Shown in pieces: positions 1 to 21,225 of a stretch of 64,000 nt of DNA. The translations under genes were made by a program, and so were the position numbers. A model generated the notes under the pieces. That model ran no database searches, was not told where the DNA came from, and worked only from the letters and a program-made list of their open reading frames with translations. The DNA comes from Micrasema longulum. Its lineage: Eukaryota > Arthropoda > Insecta > Trichoptera > Brachycentridae. The stretch is taken from positions 372,001 through 436,000 of the forward strand of contig JAGVSM010002822.1 in assembly GCA_022494885.1 (NCBI GenBank), written 5' to 3'. How positions within the stretch are numbered: the stretch's first letter is position 1; the number at the start of each line of letters is the position of its first letter.

Positions 1-757
1 ATTCAAAAGTTTATTAAAATCGTTTTGCATTTTTTCTTGCATTTCTAGTGGATTTTTCCCCGAAATCACAAGTGCCGTATCGTCTGCAAAGATAAATTTT
101 TTAACATTCCGAAACAATTTTTTTATAAATGACACATAAATTATGTATAATTTTGGGCCTAAAATCGATCCCTGAGGTACTCCGGATAAATATTCCTTGT
201 CTGAACTTAAAATGTTTTTAATTTTGACGCTCATTTTTCTCCCCGATAAATAATTTTGAAAAAAAGAATGCAGTGTTCCCCTTATCCCAATTGACTCTAA
301 TATTTCTAATAATTTTGAGTGACATAAAGTGTCGAATGCTTTTGAAAAATCTATAAATAAAACCAAGATGTGCTGTAAGTCATTCAATTCATTATTTATG
401 TAATCTGCGAATTTCTGTAATAGATCGTCGCAACTTTTTTTTTTTCTGAAATCCGAATTGACAACGATCAATAATATTGAACTTCTCCAAATATTGATCC
501 AAATTAATACACACATATTTTTCTAATATTTTTTCGATCGCAGGCAATAAAGATATCGGTCTATAATTATTTACATTAGAATGATCTCCCCCTTTGTAAA
601 TAGGTCTCACTATACTGTGCTTGAACACTTCTGGAATTAAACCAGTACTCAAAATAAGGTTGATAAGATGCGTAATCACAGGGCTCAAAATTGAAACATA
701 TTTTTTAATATCATACATTCTTATATTGTCTATACCCGTAGTTCTCGAATTTTTCAT
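1..757 (-). mobile_element. LINE reverse transcriptase fragment (jockey/CR1-like), cut by window edge
   Basis: Minus-strand translation gives a non-LTR reverse transcriptase: near 757 a fingers segment with the NYRPISLL motif, then QFGF, then LFIDFSKAFDT (near 320-365), then VPQGSILGP (near 150-185) and the catalytic FADDTAL motif (near 73-95). A run of ten T at about 437-446 breaks the frame after QFGF; the rest continues in another frame to position 1. It is a decayed copy, missing the endonuclease on one side and cut by the window on the other. Confidence is high for LINE RT, lower for the clade. Confidence 0.88.
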
Positions 758-799
758 TGTCCCAATAATTTTAGTAATTTGTGAGGTTTTATTTTAGTA

Positions 800-962
800 A
801 TTTGTGAAAAACTTAACATTTGTTTTAACTTAAGTTTTTAACACTAAACTTCACTACAGTCAGAAATTTATGAAAAATCAATATCAGGTAAGTAGGGGGT
901 CTACCAAAAACCGAAAAACATGGCAAGGGGTCTACGACACAAAAAAGTTTGGGAGCCTCTGG
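800..962 (-). mobile_element. hAT-like transposon terminus
   Basis: Read on the minus strand the segment starts at about 962 with CAGAGGCTCCCAAACTTTTT, the kind of terminal inverted repeat seen in many hAT elements, followed by the short phrases GTAGACCCCTTGCCATG and GGTAGACCCCCTAC. No transposase is visible and I did not find the partner terminus. A second CAGAGGCTCCCAG-like end occurs near 35991. Inference from the terminal motif only. Confidence 0.45.
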
Positions 963-1029
963 TTTAATTGGTGTCCTGACGTCTCCGTCTCTTGACGGGT
1001 ATTTCTCGAAACCGGTAGACATAGAAAAG

Positions 1030-2160
1030 TCGGTAAGTGGTTATAATGGAATGAAGATGCTTGGATTTGTTTTGAGAGTAACATCAAATTTTAAAAATGT
1101 ATTTACTGTTAAACAATTATACTGCACTCTGCAGTAAGGAGTAGACTTGAATACAATTCTTCAGTTTGGTCACCCTATTATGAAATTCATTCTCATGCTA
1201 TTGAAAGGGTACAAAATAAATTCTTGCGCTTTATAAACTATAAATTAAAAATACCTGTTGAAGCCTTAAATTACGATTTTCTTAAAAGTGATATGAGAGA
1301 CCGAAGTGTTATAGCTGATTTGTTATTCTTATTTAAAATAATGAAATATATAATTGACAGCCCTGCTTTACATGAACTAATTCAAATTTGAATACCTGGT
1401 AGGTGCACAAGAAGTAAAGAATTATTTTATTGTAACAATTCTCGTACCAACTTCGAAATGCATTCACCTTTATCCAGGATACATAGGTATGGAAATAAGT
1501 TCGAACAAATATTTGATATTTTCAATACAAACTCTGTTAATGCATTAAAAGGTAATCTCACTCGTTATTTTTTAGAAAAGGAATGAATTTATTTAAAAAT
1601 ATATTATTAAATTTAACTTTGTTTTCTTGGATACGTATTTTTGTTTATTTCTTTATATTTTAAATTATACATTTGTGGATTTATTGGCAACCTCCAACTT
1701 CTTCCAACTAACTGATAAAATAAAGGTGTTGTTAAGATTATTTAAGCTTTCATATTGCTCCAAAAAACATACTATTTATTAAGTATTATTGTAGGATTAT
1801 TTTTCTTTTTCATTATTACCAAGCTTAATACTAGCCACTTTATGTTTATGTTAAATTATTCTCAATTTAAATTTTTTATATTTATATTTAGAACATAAGA
1901 TTTTCTCACGATAATTGTTATCCTTTATTTGTCATCTTAGATATGTTATGTTTCTTTTTTACTTTTTTGCAGTTTTTTAAAAACAATATTTTACTTTACC
2001 TTATTTGTTTAGTTTTAATTATTCAGTTGAATTATAAAGTTATATTTCATATTATATATTACATAATGAAATGTTCACTGCTGTGATTTTTTCTGTTAAT
2101 TTTTTTATTGTAAAAGGTTCTTTGAACCGTTGATATATAAATAAAATATAATTTTAAAAA
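1030..2160 (+). mobile_element. LINE C-terminal fragment with 3' UTR
   Basis: Plus-strand translation, with a frame break near 1130, shows the post-RT region common to jockey/CR1-type LINEs: VRSRLEYNSSVWSPYYEIH, then IERVQNKFLRF, then a helical segment ending near 1585, with an in-frame stop near 1390. An AT-rich 3' region follows and ends in an A-rich tail near 2130-2160. Within it 1670-1730 (GGCAACCTCC..TTCTTCCAACTAACTG) matches the end of another LINE family seen at 53.4 kb. 5'-truncated and inactive. Confidence 0.75.
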
Positions 2161-2169
2161 ATATATATA

Positions 2170-3350
2170 CAAATATTTAATAACATTGGATGGCTCACTA
2201 TCAAATTGGTTTAAAACATACCTCACTACCAGATCTCAGATTGTTGTTATCAGTGGTTTTTCAGACTCTCCTTATTCCGTATCCTTTGGTATACAACAAG
2301 GATCCAACCCCGGACCTTTACTCTTTCTGACATTTATAAATGATATTGCTTTAAAAATTAAATTTTCCATATTTCATTTATTTGCGAATGACCTTAAATA
2401 TTCAAAATTATAAAATCAATTGATTACTGTCATAAACTACAAAATGACCTATATTCTTTATTATCTTGGTGTCATGAAAACGACTTATGTTTAAATATAA
2501 ATAAATGTATGTCTATTAAATTTACAAGAAAAATAAAATCGTTTTCAATTATTCAATCGACAACAGAATTTTATGAACGTCGAGACAATTCGAGATCTTG
2601 GGATACTTTTTGATAACAAACTTAAATTCCCCCATCACATTGATCACATTTCCAAAAAAGCATCCATCTGTGGATTTATTTTGCAAATATCTACGCCATT
2701 CAAAAGCCCAAAATTTGCAATTACATTGTATAAATCATTTGTTCGTAGCTTGCTTGAATTTAATTCTATAATATGGTCTCCTAATTATAATATTCATATA
2801 AGGCGGATTGAATCAGTGCAATGTAAATTTTTTAGATTGTTAATATTTAAAATTGGGTCAAATATTTTCATAATTAACCATCATGATCGTCTAGAGTACT
2901 TTCATATCATCAGTTTAGAATTTAGAAGGATTTTGGCTGGTTAAATATTTTTGCATAAACTAATATCAATTGTATAGGCCCACGATATCCTTGCTCAGAT
3001 AAATCTTAACCTCACCGTAACTTGCGTACCAATGCTGTCTTTGCTGTAGGAAATTATAAAACCAACATCGCATTCTTTTCCTATTGGCCAAAGATCTTCA
3101 GAGCAAAGAACAAAATCTCATTAAACGGTACTGTCGATGTGTTCCTACAGCGAGGACAAGTATTCAAGAAGCAAGCGGTGTTATCACTCCTGACTCGTGA
3201 TGACACACTTGCCATGTCCGCCTAGATTATGCCATAATTATACCTTTTGTAAATTTAAATAGATTTTAAGATTGTTTACATTTAGTGTTATTATATATAT
3301 ACTCATTAATGCCAATCTATTAGGGCTTCCATTAGCTTGTTGATTGGCTT
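2170..3350 (+). mobile_element. LINE RT-to-3' end fragment
   Basis: Frames joined across several breaks show the RT palm region (a GVPQGSNLGPLLF-like segment near 2285-2335 written as IQQGSNPGPLLF, then LFANDLKYSKL near 2375, where the usual FADD has become FAND), the thumb (RDLGILFDNKL near 2590) and the C-terminal FVRSLLEFNSIIWSP segment near 2740. A C-terminal tail follows to about 3225, containing KKQAVLSLLTRDDTLAMSA. The tail and 3' UTR (3110-3350) recur at 6335-6590. Inactive. Confidence 0.8.
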
Positions 3351-3784
3351 AAAAAAAAAAAACATTATTTAAAATGTTTGACCACAAAGTTATTGCTTTA
3401 AATATTAATAATGTCAAACTTAATTGTGCCACAGGACACAGTATTGATACACCTGATTCAGTCATATTGATTAATGTGTCAGAAAAGCTGACAATTATTG
3501 TTACAAAATAAAACAATTATAAGATTTTCATAAAAAATTTATTCTCAACTGCATTTAAGGCATTGTTAAAAAGGTTCAGCCTACAAAAACAATCTGGATA
3601 AAATACTCGCACCATAGTGTAACGCTGTAATATCTGTTAGAAACATTGTCAAAGTATAACGAAACCCATTAATTATGTTAATTACAAAGATTTCATACGT
3701 TTCTTGATATTGCAATTCATTGTTACCTAAAAAAATTTAGTTACCATTACTTTGAAGAAATTACTGGATGTTATACTAGTTACA

Positions 3785-3790
3785 TTTATT
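3785..3790 (-). terminator. Candidate poly(A) signal of WDR13
   Basis: AATAAA on the minus strand, about 80 nt beyond the WDR13 stop codon at 3869. It is the first canonical hexamer downstream of the stop. Transcript ends are not visible in DNA, so this is a candidate only. Confidence 0.5.
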
Positions 3791-3868
3791 TTACGCAGTA
3801 AGATCTGATTTAAAATTTTCCAGATTTTCACTAACGATTTAAAATTGAAATATTTAAGCTGCAATTGA

Positions 3869-14187
<10,319 letters not shown>

Positions 14188-14189
14188 AG

Positions 14190-15690
14190 TACTTTATTGA
14201 TGCGGTGTATGCGTGTCTCTTTTTTGGACGAATTTACAGTTTCAAAATAAGTCAAATTGATTGCAAATAAAATACACTAAGGAATGACGTATGACATTAA
14301 TGAAAATACATAGATATTAAATGACACAAAAGTGACATAATGGTGGTGTTGTTGTGACGGATAATATGACCATAGACTATATAACTAGACGGCGGATAAT
14401 ATGGACAGCGTTCAAAATGAGAATTTTAAAAATACTAAAATCCAAAAATAATTCCCTTGCGGGAAAGCAGAAAAATAGTAACAGGTTTGGCTACCGGACA
14501 CAAGGTCCTAGGCTCGATTCCCGAGAGTCGACAGAAATATAAATATAACAGTTTTTCAGTAAATTATTTTATAATGCTTGCGGACCGTCCAGACCGGCGC
14601 ACGAAGTGCGAGACTTACCATATTTTCTTCATGCGTCGGATTTACGAGCAGAGAAAGGCAGAATAAATGATTTGTAAAATTTAAACCAATGAAATTTAGA
14701 ATATATTCGTATTCAGTGCAGCTACTTTTTGAAGGGTATAGGATATAAAGGATAAATGTCAAAAAATGAAGTTCTGAGATATAACGTTTTTAAGTTTTCA
14801 TACCTCTTGGACATTAAAATAAACCTATAAATATAAAGGAACCTGCTTATTTTTCTTCTTGTTCAACACTTGGAAAGTACAGCCTTTATGTCAAATTTTA
14901 TTAATCTGTAAGGTAGATTAAGTGAACTGCTGTTAGATGCCATTATTAATAAAGTTTAAAACACATGAAGATTGATATCCATCCTTTTTTGCTTTACCCT
15001 TAATTTGAATATGACATACAAAAGGTATGTATTGATGTAATCTATAATATACGAGTAGATATGTGTTTTATTTCACAAAAATCCACAAGCACACAAGATT
15101 TTTTTCAATTCAATTAAACAGACTGGTGAATATTAAACAGCGTGTAAAGCTGATTATAAATATGAAAATGTCATTTATAAAACACTTCTTAAAAACTATT
15201 TGGACAGGGTGAAATAAATATTGCATTTTGATTTCTAAATAATATACTTAGAATACAATTATTTTTATGTGATGATATTAAGTAGATATTTTAAAACATT
15301 TGTTCAAACATAAGTTAGTTTATCAATACAAATACATACATATCTCATTACTGAGCGATACTGCCCAAAATGATCATTAATCATTGTCCGTTTCAATATT
15401 AATGGAACAAATGTGTCGATATTTATTTTTAAAATCCATTGTTATGGATTACTAACCTTTAAAATAGAAACCCTGCCTCAAAAGAATTATACGGTAGTTA
15501 TCCATGCTGATCGGACTCCGCAATGGTAGCTTGAGAGGCGCTACGGCGCACCCCTAATAAACAAAGAGTGTAAATAAATGTTAATCAAGCTACGGGTTGA
15601 GAATTACATACATCGGTAGGATGCTAGTAGGGACACAAATGTAAATCCCAGTGAATTAGGTAAAATAATGATTCCTTCTTCTTTTGTCAA
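14190..15690. other. Intergenic region upstream of WDR13
   Basis: Holds the presumed WDR13 promoter and leader (14188-14350, including ACACCGCATCAATAAAG before the ATG), the B-box scrap at 14488 and AT-rich DNA. I see no other gene or clear repeat. Confidence 0.5.
14488..14540 (+). repeat. tRNA-like B-box scrap upstream of WDR13
   Basis: GGACACAAGGTCCTAGGCTC followed by GATTCCCGAG is a B-box-like (GGCTCGATTCC) SINE head remnant about 300 bp upstream of the WDR13 start codon. No body can be matched. Confidence 0.35.
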
Positions 15691-15694
15691 AAGC

Positions 15695-16275
15695 CCCTGT
15701 TATATGCACGAATACACCCAGGATGCATACACCTGTGTCCGGACATACGGCGGACCTGATCTTTTCATCACTTCCACTTGTAAACCTTCATAGAAGGAAA
15801 TCGCTGAGGAACTAATAGGCCTGGACATGTACTGACAGATATGATTTAGTCGCCATAATCTTTCATTCAAAGGTCCACAAATGAATGAATGTTATAACCA
15901 AAGAGACAATATTTGGGAAAAAACAATGTTACATGTATTGAGTGGCAAAAACGAAGACTGCGTCATGTGCACATTCTAATATGGCTAAAAGAGAAGCTGC
16001 AACCTAACCAAATTGATGACTTGACAAGCGCTGAGATTCTGGATCCTGCAATAGGTAAAGATTTGTACGACGTCAATGCCCGAATATGGTCCACGTGGGG
16101 TGCGAAATCCAATATCATAAAAAATATCCCCGAGAGCGACTAACAGAAATAGTGCACAATACAAAGGCTACTCTTTATACAGACGCAGAGAACATGAAGA
16201 AGGAAGTAGGAAAGTCATGGTCAAGTTTCACAGCCGAGAATTTGAAAGTTTAGACAGAAGATCAGACGGTGTTTG
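15695..16275 (+). mobile_element. Helitron Rep/N-terminal domain remnant
   Basis: Plus-strand pieces follow the Helitron helicase-like N-terminal/Rep region: DAYTCVRTYGGPDLFITST near 15725, then a stretch with stops, then EWQKRRLRHVHILIWLKEKL at 15940-16000, the Rep HUH strand (usually LPHAHILIWL, here HVH), QIDDLTSAEI, and after a frame shift SPRATNRNSAQYKGYSLYRR near 16120-16185 and VMVKFHSREFE. Several stops and frame shifts show a dead copy. No helicase domain or Helitron ends are visible. Confidence 0.85.
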
Positions 16276-16279
16276 ACCT

Positions 16280-17720
16280 TACAAAAAAAAAAACTAAAAA
16301 TCTGGCAGTCCTTTCAAAGTCTAAAAGTTAAATTATGACCTTTTTGTGGATATGAAATCTTTACATTATCTACCCTTCAAGTCGAGATCCTTGGAAACAG
16401 CAAAGGACATTATTAATACTCATATACAAAGTAGATCAAAGCAATTTTTTTTTTTTTTAATTTAACAGTTTTATAAAATGGACAGTATTTTGGACCAATT
16501 TTACTACTGTTTATACTGGATTAAAGATATGTAATTCTCGCTTATATTCATAGTTTGTAGCCCGTAGACTTGGTGATTTATAATCATAAATGAATAAAAA
16601 TGGGTCCCTACAAAAGAAAATCCAGCTGTCATCAGAACACTTGACCTGACTTATTGGAAAAATAAGATTAAGAGGTAAGACAAAATGGCCGACAGGAGAC
16701 AATGTCAAAGTGATCTGTTTTGACAAATGAAAAACAGCTATCGAAGTGATTACTGTAAACAATAGTGTAAACACCCCCATCTTGATGACGTCACATCACG
16801 ATGAAATACATTTTTTTTTCTTGGAGAAAATTGAATTCCATTAATGTACAGCTTTCCTTACTCCCCCCCCTCCCCGCGGTATTTCATTATCAGGGGGGTC
16901 TGGTTTTGCCCGTCACGTGGATTTGCTTGCTGAGTCAAACGGGTCACTGTAATCGTAAGTGAAGCGCTGTAAGGTACAAGTAGTATTAATATATAACCTT
17001 CCATGCCCTTTACTTCTACACGTGACTTTGTAACTCAGCACATGGATTTACTCTGCTGAACTCTGGACTTAATTTTGTAATTATTATAGGCAATTAATCA
17101 CGGCCCTTACAACATCAAGTTGTCGGCCCATCGTATCATTACAGGAATACGACTTAGCGTCTTTTAGCTTAGCGTACGGCCAAATTCTGTAGACTTGGAT
17201 GGTCCTTTTCAAACGTGTAGCAGCACTGGAAGCAAGAGAATCATAAAAACCTTCAAACTCAAAGAGACTTGTTAAAGCGACTGGAGTATCTTGAAAGTAA
17301 GTGTGATATAGATGATATTTTAAAAATACAAAATAACCTGAAAAAGAAAAAGAAACCGTAGATATTGTAACTATGATAGTGGGTTTAGTAATCTGGGACT
17401 TGGGTCAAATATTGTTTCGATCAAACGGATTAAAAAACATCCATCCCAGAAAACTCGATAGATCTATTATTCTAACTATAAAAAATAATGTCCGTAAAGA
17501 CACCCTCCTACAAAAATCTAAAACAAATTTGATCTGTCAAATCTGGTATAAAACAAATGTATATTTTTAACTAACACGATATTACTCTTACTTTGCTGTT
17601 TATGTCCAATGTTATAAATATTTAACTCTTTCAAAGAAAACACATTTTTTTCAGTGACACTTAGAATGTACGAAGGTTATGTTATGATGTTATTTGTGTT
17701 CAATACTGCATGAAAATTAT
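16280..17720. other. Intergenic, unclassified
   Basis: 16850-17100 is unusually GC-rich for the window, with a C run at 16863-16870 and CGTCACGTGG near 16911. No reading frame or repeat partner could be matched; the open frames here look random. Confidence 0.4.
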
Positions 17721-17722
17721 TC

Positions 17723-18199
17723 TCAACTTGATTTTTTTAAGTTTAAAAGGCGGGGTAAGGCGTTTTCCAATAACTGTAAAATTTGATCAAACTGAGCATT
17801 TTTTTTGTGCTCTAATTTCAACTTTTCCATTTCAATTTTATGTGTATTTTCCTCCCTCAACATATCAAGTTTCAAGCGTTTTTGTTGCATTTCAATTAAT
17901 GATCTTGTAACTTTATCAAGCGAAGGGGTGTCTTTTCTCTTGATCCGGTGATCATGTGTACCATTCAAGGCGGTGGTTCGTTCCTCATCCGGGGAAGGTC
18001 TTCGAAAGGAGGTCTTGTGGGATTTTGATGTCGGTCGAAAATGTTTTCGTGCAGAAGGCTTGGATTTAAGTCGCGGGGTCGGTGGAGGAGATGGTTGAGG
18101 AGATTGGTCAGGAGATGCTTGAGGAGACAGCGGTAGATCTTCAGCTTCAGACATCTGCTGAGAATTGTCCACATCATCCGCGAATTCAAGCTTCATTTC
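17723..18199 (-). CDS. Myb/SANT gene exon 4 (stop)
   Basis: 159 codons including TGA; acceptor ATTTTCAG. Carries an acidic patch, the PQPSPPPTPRLKSKPS linker, a basic segment and the coiled coil that ends LLENALPRLLNLKKSS. Confidence 0.87.
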   Translation of the reverse strand, partial: EMKLEFADDVDNSQQMSEAEDLPLSPQASPDQSPQPSPPPTPRLKSKPSARKHFRPTSKSHKTSFRRPSPDEERTTALNGTHDHRIKRKDTPSLDKVTRSLIEMQQKRLKLDMLREENTHKIEMEKLKLEHKKNAQFDQILQLLENALPRLLNLKKSS

Positions 18200-20223
18200 C
18201 TGAAAATTCTACAATTCATTAAAAACACATATAAGGTTTATGTTAACCTTTTGTGTGATAACATGTTGAGCATGTTATATCGACCTAAACAGCACTTAAA
18301 GAGTACATACACCTTATTTTTACCATTAAAAAGAGAGTAAGATAGGTATTTAAACCAAGATCGTAAATTCAAAACACTTGATTTGAATTTGATATATATT
18401 TTTTTTCAAATTTCGGTTGTGGTTTAAAATTTATGAAAAAAAAAACAGTCAACTTCCTCATATAAAGGTAAATAACTGGAACATAAGATACATAATGTAA
18501 ATGAATGCCTCGACACGGGTTGTGCTCAGTGAGGTATTCATAAAGAAAAGTATTATGTGAAATTAATTATGAAAATAGTAAATACCCGTTGACCCTTCTC
18601 CCCACTGAAGTCCCAGGCCATCATCCCAACAATCCTTTCTTCATGAGGATTAAGAATGACTTCATTATCAGGATTTTCAGAGTCAAATGCGGATTGCAAT
18701 ATTATTCTGGCTTTCTTCTTTGCTTTGCTCTTGGCGTCCGCCCAAACCTTTGAAAATAACAATAAATTAATTAACACGTCCGCAGTTATGCCGGCTATAG
18801 CCGTCTGAATCGTGTCTCTCATTTAGGCAGTCGAAAAAAAAATTGGTAGGGAAAAGACAGCTTTGGCCTGTGTGAAACTGAAGTAGTTGATGGCAGGAGA
18901 AGATGCTGTGTCCCTATTAAAAACAGTCAGCAACAAGTCTCCCAGTATGTTAGTCAAATAAGATTTAATTCAAATCATCAACAAAATTAGACAGGCACTG
19001 TGGCGCAGTCGGTTAGACGGCCAACTGTGGAACTGGCGTAGCGGGTTCGATTCCCGCCAGTTGCAAGAAGAAAATCCAAGAAAGATTTTTTCTCAATTGG
19101 CCTGGGTGTTCTGTATTTTTCATTACCTCCTTCCATATCCCCTCTATGCCATCTGCTGACAAGCCTCAAAATAGAGGCTTAGCGGGTTATTCTTTGAAAA
19201 AATAACTACGGTCCAATAGGATGAGAAATATTCCCAAAAAATAAGAGACTACAATATATGTCCACATGAGAAAAAAGTGTCTGCAAATGCGTCAAGAATT
19301 ATTACTTTATTCTGACATTTACCAAGCAGCTAAAAAATCAAAGCATGAATTTTAATCTATACATAATGTAAAGCAAAAATTAAAGAATAAATGGTAAAAT
19401 TCTAAAAAAGAACTGTCAGCTTCATGGTGTTGTGGTCAGCGCGTTTGCCTGCCATGCAAAAGGTCTAGGGTTCAATTCCTCAAATTCGATTTATTTAAAA
19501 AAGTGTTTTTACACTAGAATATTTCATAGTCCCTGGACTGGTACCTGAGGCATAAGACTGATCATCTTATCTTCATGTAACAAAAATGATCAAGATACAC
19601 TGCGATTGGTATACCCATCCAGTGCCTATCCACCATTAGGTGTAGGGAATGATAATGAAATAGTAAAAGGGAAAATTATTTTTTTTAAAAACAGCTCGCC
19701 ATTGGTACAATTATTGCATTAATACATATTCCTAGACAGACACGTTCAGTTAAATGTTAGAAAATAAAGCATTAAAAAGCAATGAAGAAGTTCTGTAGTT
19801 CACCTACGTATATTTTTTATAAGAGAAATACATCAAAATACATACGCATTTTATTGTAAACCTATACACGCTTTTCATATTCCCATGAGTTTTACACAAA
19901 AACTCATTTTTTAATTTACATAATCCATGTATTTAATACCTTTTTCCATTTATCCACGGATTTCTTAGAGCCACTATTATCCTGATTAAGAATTTGAGTC
20001 AGCTTCTCCCACTTCTGGTATGAAGATGCACGGCCCAACACACCGTGAACTGTTGTACTTAGATCTCCGTGTCTAACCATTCCGGAAAAGACAAAGATAA
20101 GGAGTTAGTTTAAAATGATATGAAATAAATACAAATTTCAAGTTTTATTCATAAAAATACAAACTTTTCCATGTAGTCTATCATTTTCTCGTATTGAGCA
20201 ACGCTCATTCGTCCAGTCATCAT
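17723..20223 (-). CDS. Myb/SANT-like DNA-binding protein (4 exons)
   Basis: Spliced from 20165-20223, 19940-20072, 18586-18747 and 17723-18199: 831 nt, 276 residues, all GT-AG and phase-consistent. Residues about 6-115 form a trihelix Myb/SANT-like domain of the regulatory-protein-zeste type: QYEKMIDYMEKHGDLS, SYQKWEKLTQILN, VDKWKKVWADAKSKAKKKAR, NPHEERIVGMMAWDF. Residues about 142-161 are Ser/Pro-rich, then a basic stretch, then a charged coiled coil at about 218-269 (IEMQQKRLKLDMLREENTHK onward) typical of dimerisation tails in this family. Such proteins are nuclear and many derive from transposon (Harbinger-type) partner genes. No break is visible, so it is likely a host gene or recently active; which family member it is cannot be decided. 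The start is the first of two adjacent ATGs. Confidence 0.85.
18586..18747 (-). CDS. Myb/SANT gene exon 3
   Basis: 54 codons: VWADAKSKAKKKARIILQSA to MMAWDFSGEKGQR, the third SANT helix and its tail. Acceptor TTTTCAAAG, donor GTATTT; phase 0 both sides. The SINEs at 18990-19190 and 19418-19662 lie in the intron before it. Confidence 0.85.
18990..19190 (+). repeat. tRNA-derived SINE, family 2
   Basis: Head with A box TGGCGCAGTCGG near 19003 and B box GGGTTCGATTCCCGC near 19044, then a body with GGCCTGGGTGTTCTGT shared with the inverse copy at 39365-39533. The acceptor ends do not pair fully (about 5 of 7), so it is not a tRNA gene. Lies in intron 2 of the Myb/SANT gene. Confidence 0.75.
19418..19662 (+). 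repeat. tRNA-derived SINE, family 1, near full length
   Basis: Head GGTGTTGTGGTCAGCGCGTT with B box GGGTTCAATTCC near 19469, body CCTGGACTGGTACCTGAGGC, ACTGATCATCTTATCTTCAT and CAGTGCCTATCCACCATTAG, ending in a short ATGATAATGA tail. Further copies lie at 35.7, 49.2, 57.7, 58.0 and 63.6 kb. Confidence 0.8.
19940..20072 (-). CDS. Myb/SANT gene exon 2
   Basis: 133 nt, HGDLSTTVHGVLGRASSYQK then WEKLTQILN and KKSVDKWKK. The acceptor is TTAG at 20073-20076 with a poor pyrimidine tract just upstream, the least certain junction of this gene. Donor GTATTA. Confidence 0.78.
20165..20223 (-). CDS. Myb/SANT gene exon 1
   Basis: 59 nt, MMTGRMSVAQYEKMIDYME plus two bases; the donor is the slightly weak GTTTGT. 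The start was chosen because an upstream stop/AT-rich leader precedes it and the first SANT helix begins here. Confidence 0.75.
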
Positions 20224-20380
20224 TTTTCTAGCAAAACGGTACTTATTTAATGAAGAAAAATAGATATTTATGAACACTGAAAGCACCTTTTCCGCTAAAA
20301 TTTCATATATCGTTTATACACTCATTTGATTAGAGGCTACTACTGTAAATCTTGAGAGCAAACGAAAAAACAAAATATTT

Positions 20381-20392
20381 TGACAGCTGTCA
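20381..20392. promoter_or_regulatory. Palindromic E-box in the Myb/SANT gene promoter region
   Basis: TGACAGCTGTCA is a perfect 12-bp palindrome 158 bp upstream of the start codon at 20223. CAGCTG E-boxes are a known core-promoter motif class in insects; function here is inferred from position only. Confidence 0.4.
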
Positions 20393-20869
20393 GCGCCACA
20401 GCGCTTTGTTACCATAGATAAAGAAGATATTTTCAGGTTGGCGCTGTGATCGCGCTTGAGTAGCGTTCGATAACTATAGATGCTCAGGTAAAAAAATGCT
20501 CGCCATAAAAGGCCATACTAATGTATTTTTAGTTTAAAATGTAGTCTGGGAAATATCCCTATATTTAAAAAGCCAACTAATTTAATGGAGGTTAATTTTC
20601 CATTTAAAAATGAGGTTTTTTGTCATTTAATTTATTCATCAAATTGATTTGAAAAAATACGTTCGTATATACTTTAAAAATAAATATACTTTCTAATGAT
20701 TTACCCAAATATTTCAATTAGGGGGCAAGTTTCAACTGTTCGTAAATAATTCATTATTACAAAATGGGATTTAACACGTAAATATCAAGCAATGCCTGTA
20801 TAGTTATACTATAATAAATATAATATTTAATTTAAATATATATATTTATCTCTACAAATCGTAGGTCCT

Positions 20870-21225
20870 CACTAGGGCCCAAAACAGCAAACTATTGAAT
20901 TTTGAGAAAAGGTACCTCAGAAGAATATTGGGTGTGCAGTGGTTTGATATCGTAAAGAATGTCTTAATAAAACAATAGATGCGGAAAACTCCGGTGACAA
21001 CCGTTATCAAGCGATGGAGACAAGCTTGCCTAGGTCATCCATTACGGATGCGCGAGAGAGCCTTAAGCACGCTTACCTATTTTACAAAACATCAGGTTCT
21101 CGCTGTTCTCTACGTACACGGCTGACAGTTTATGTTTGAAGTGCGGGGCGCGGATCTGACTTGGGAGGGCACACGAAAGTTGACCACAGATAGAGAGGCC
21201 TGGAGAGATTTTATGAATACTATAA
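20870..21225 (+). mobile_element. LINE C-terminal fragment (CR1/L2-like), copy 1
   Basis: With one in-frame stop it reads FEKRYLRRILGVQWFDIVKN, then TPVTTVIKRWRQACLGHPLR, and further KVDHR-like 'DREAW' end. This is the post-RT tail of CR1/L2-type LINEs. A second, more broken copy lies at 23050-23350. Confidence 0.7.

Noticed and set aside
825..1022. 65-codon minus-strand ORF
   Set aside because: It runs through the hAT-like terminus; no protein similarity, and the plus-strand overlap shows the same repeat.
18990..19065. tRNA gene
   Set aside because: A and B boxes are present but the acceptor stem pairs only partly and a SINE body follows.
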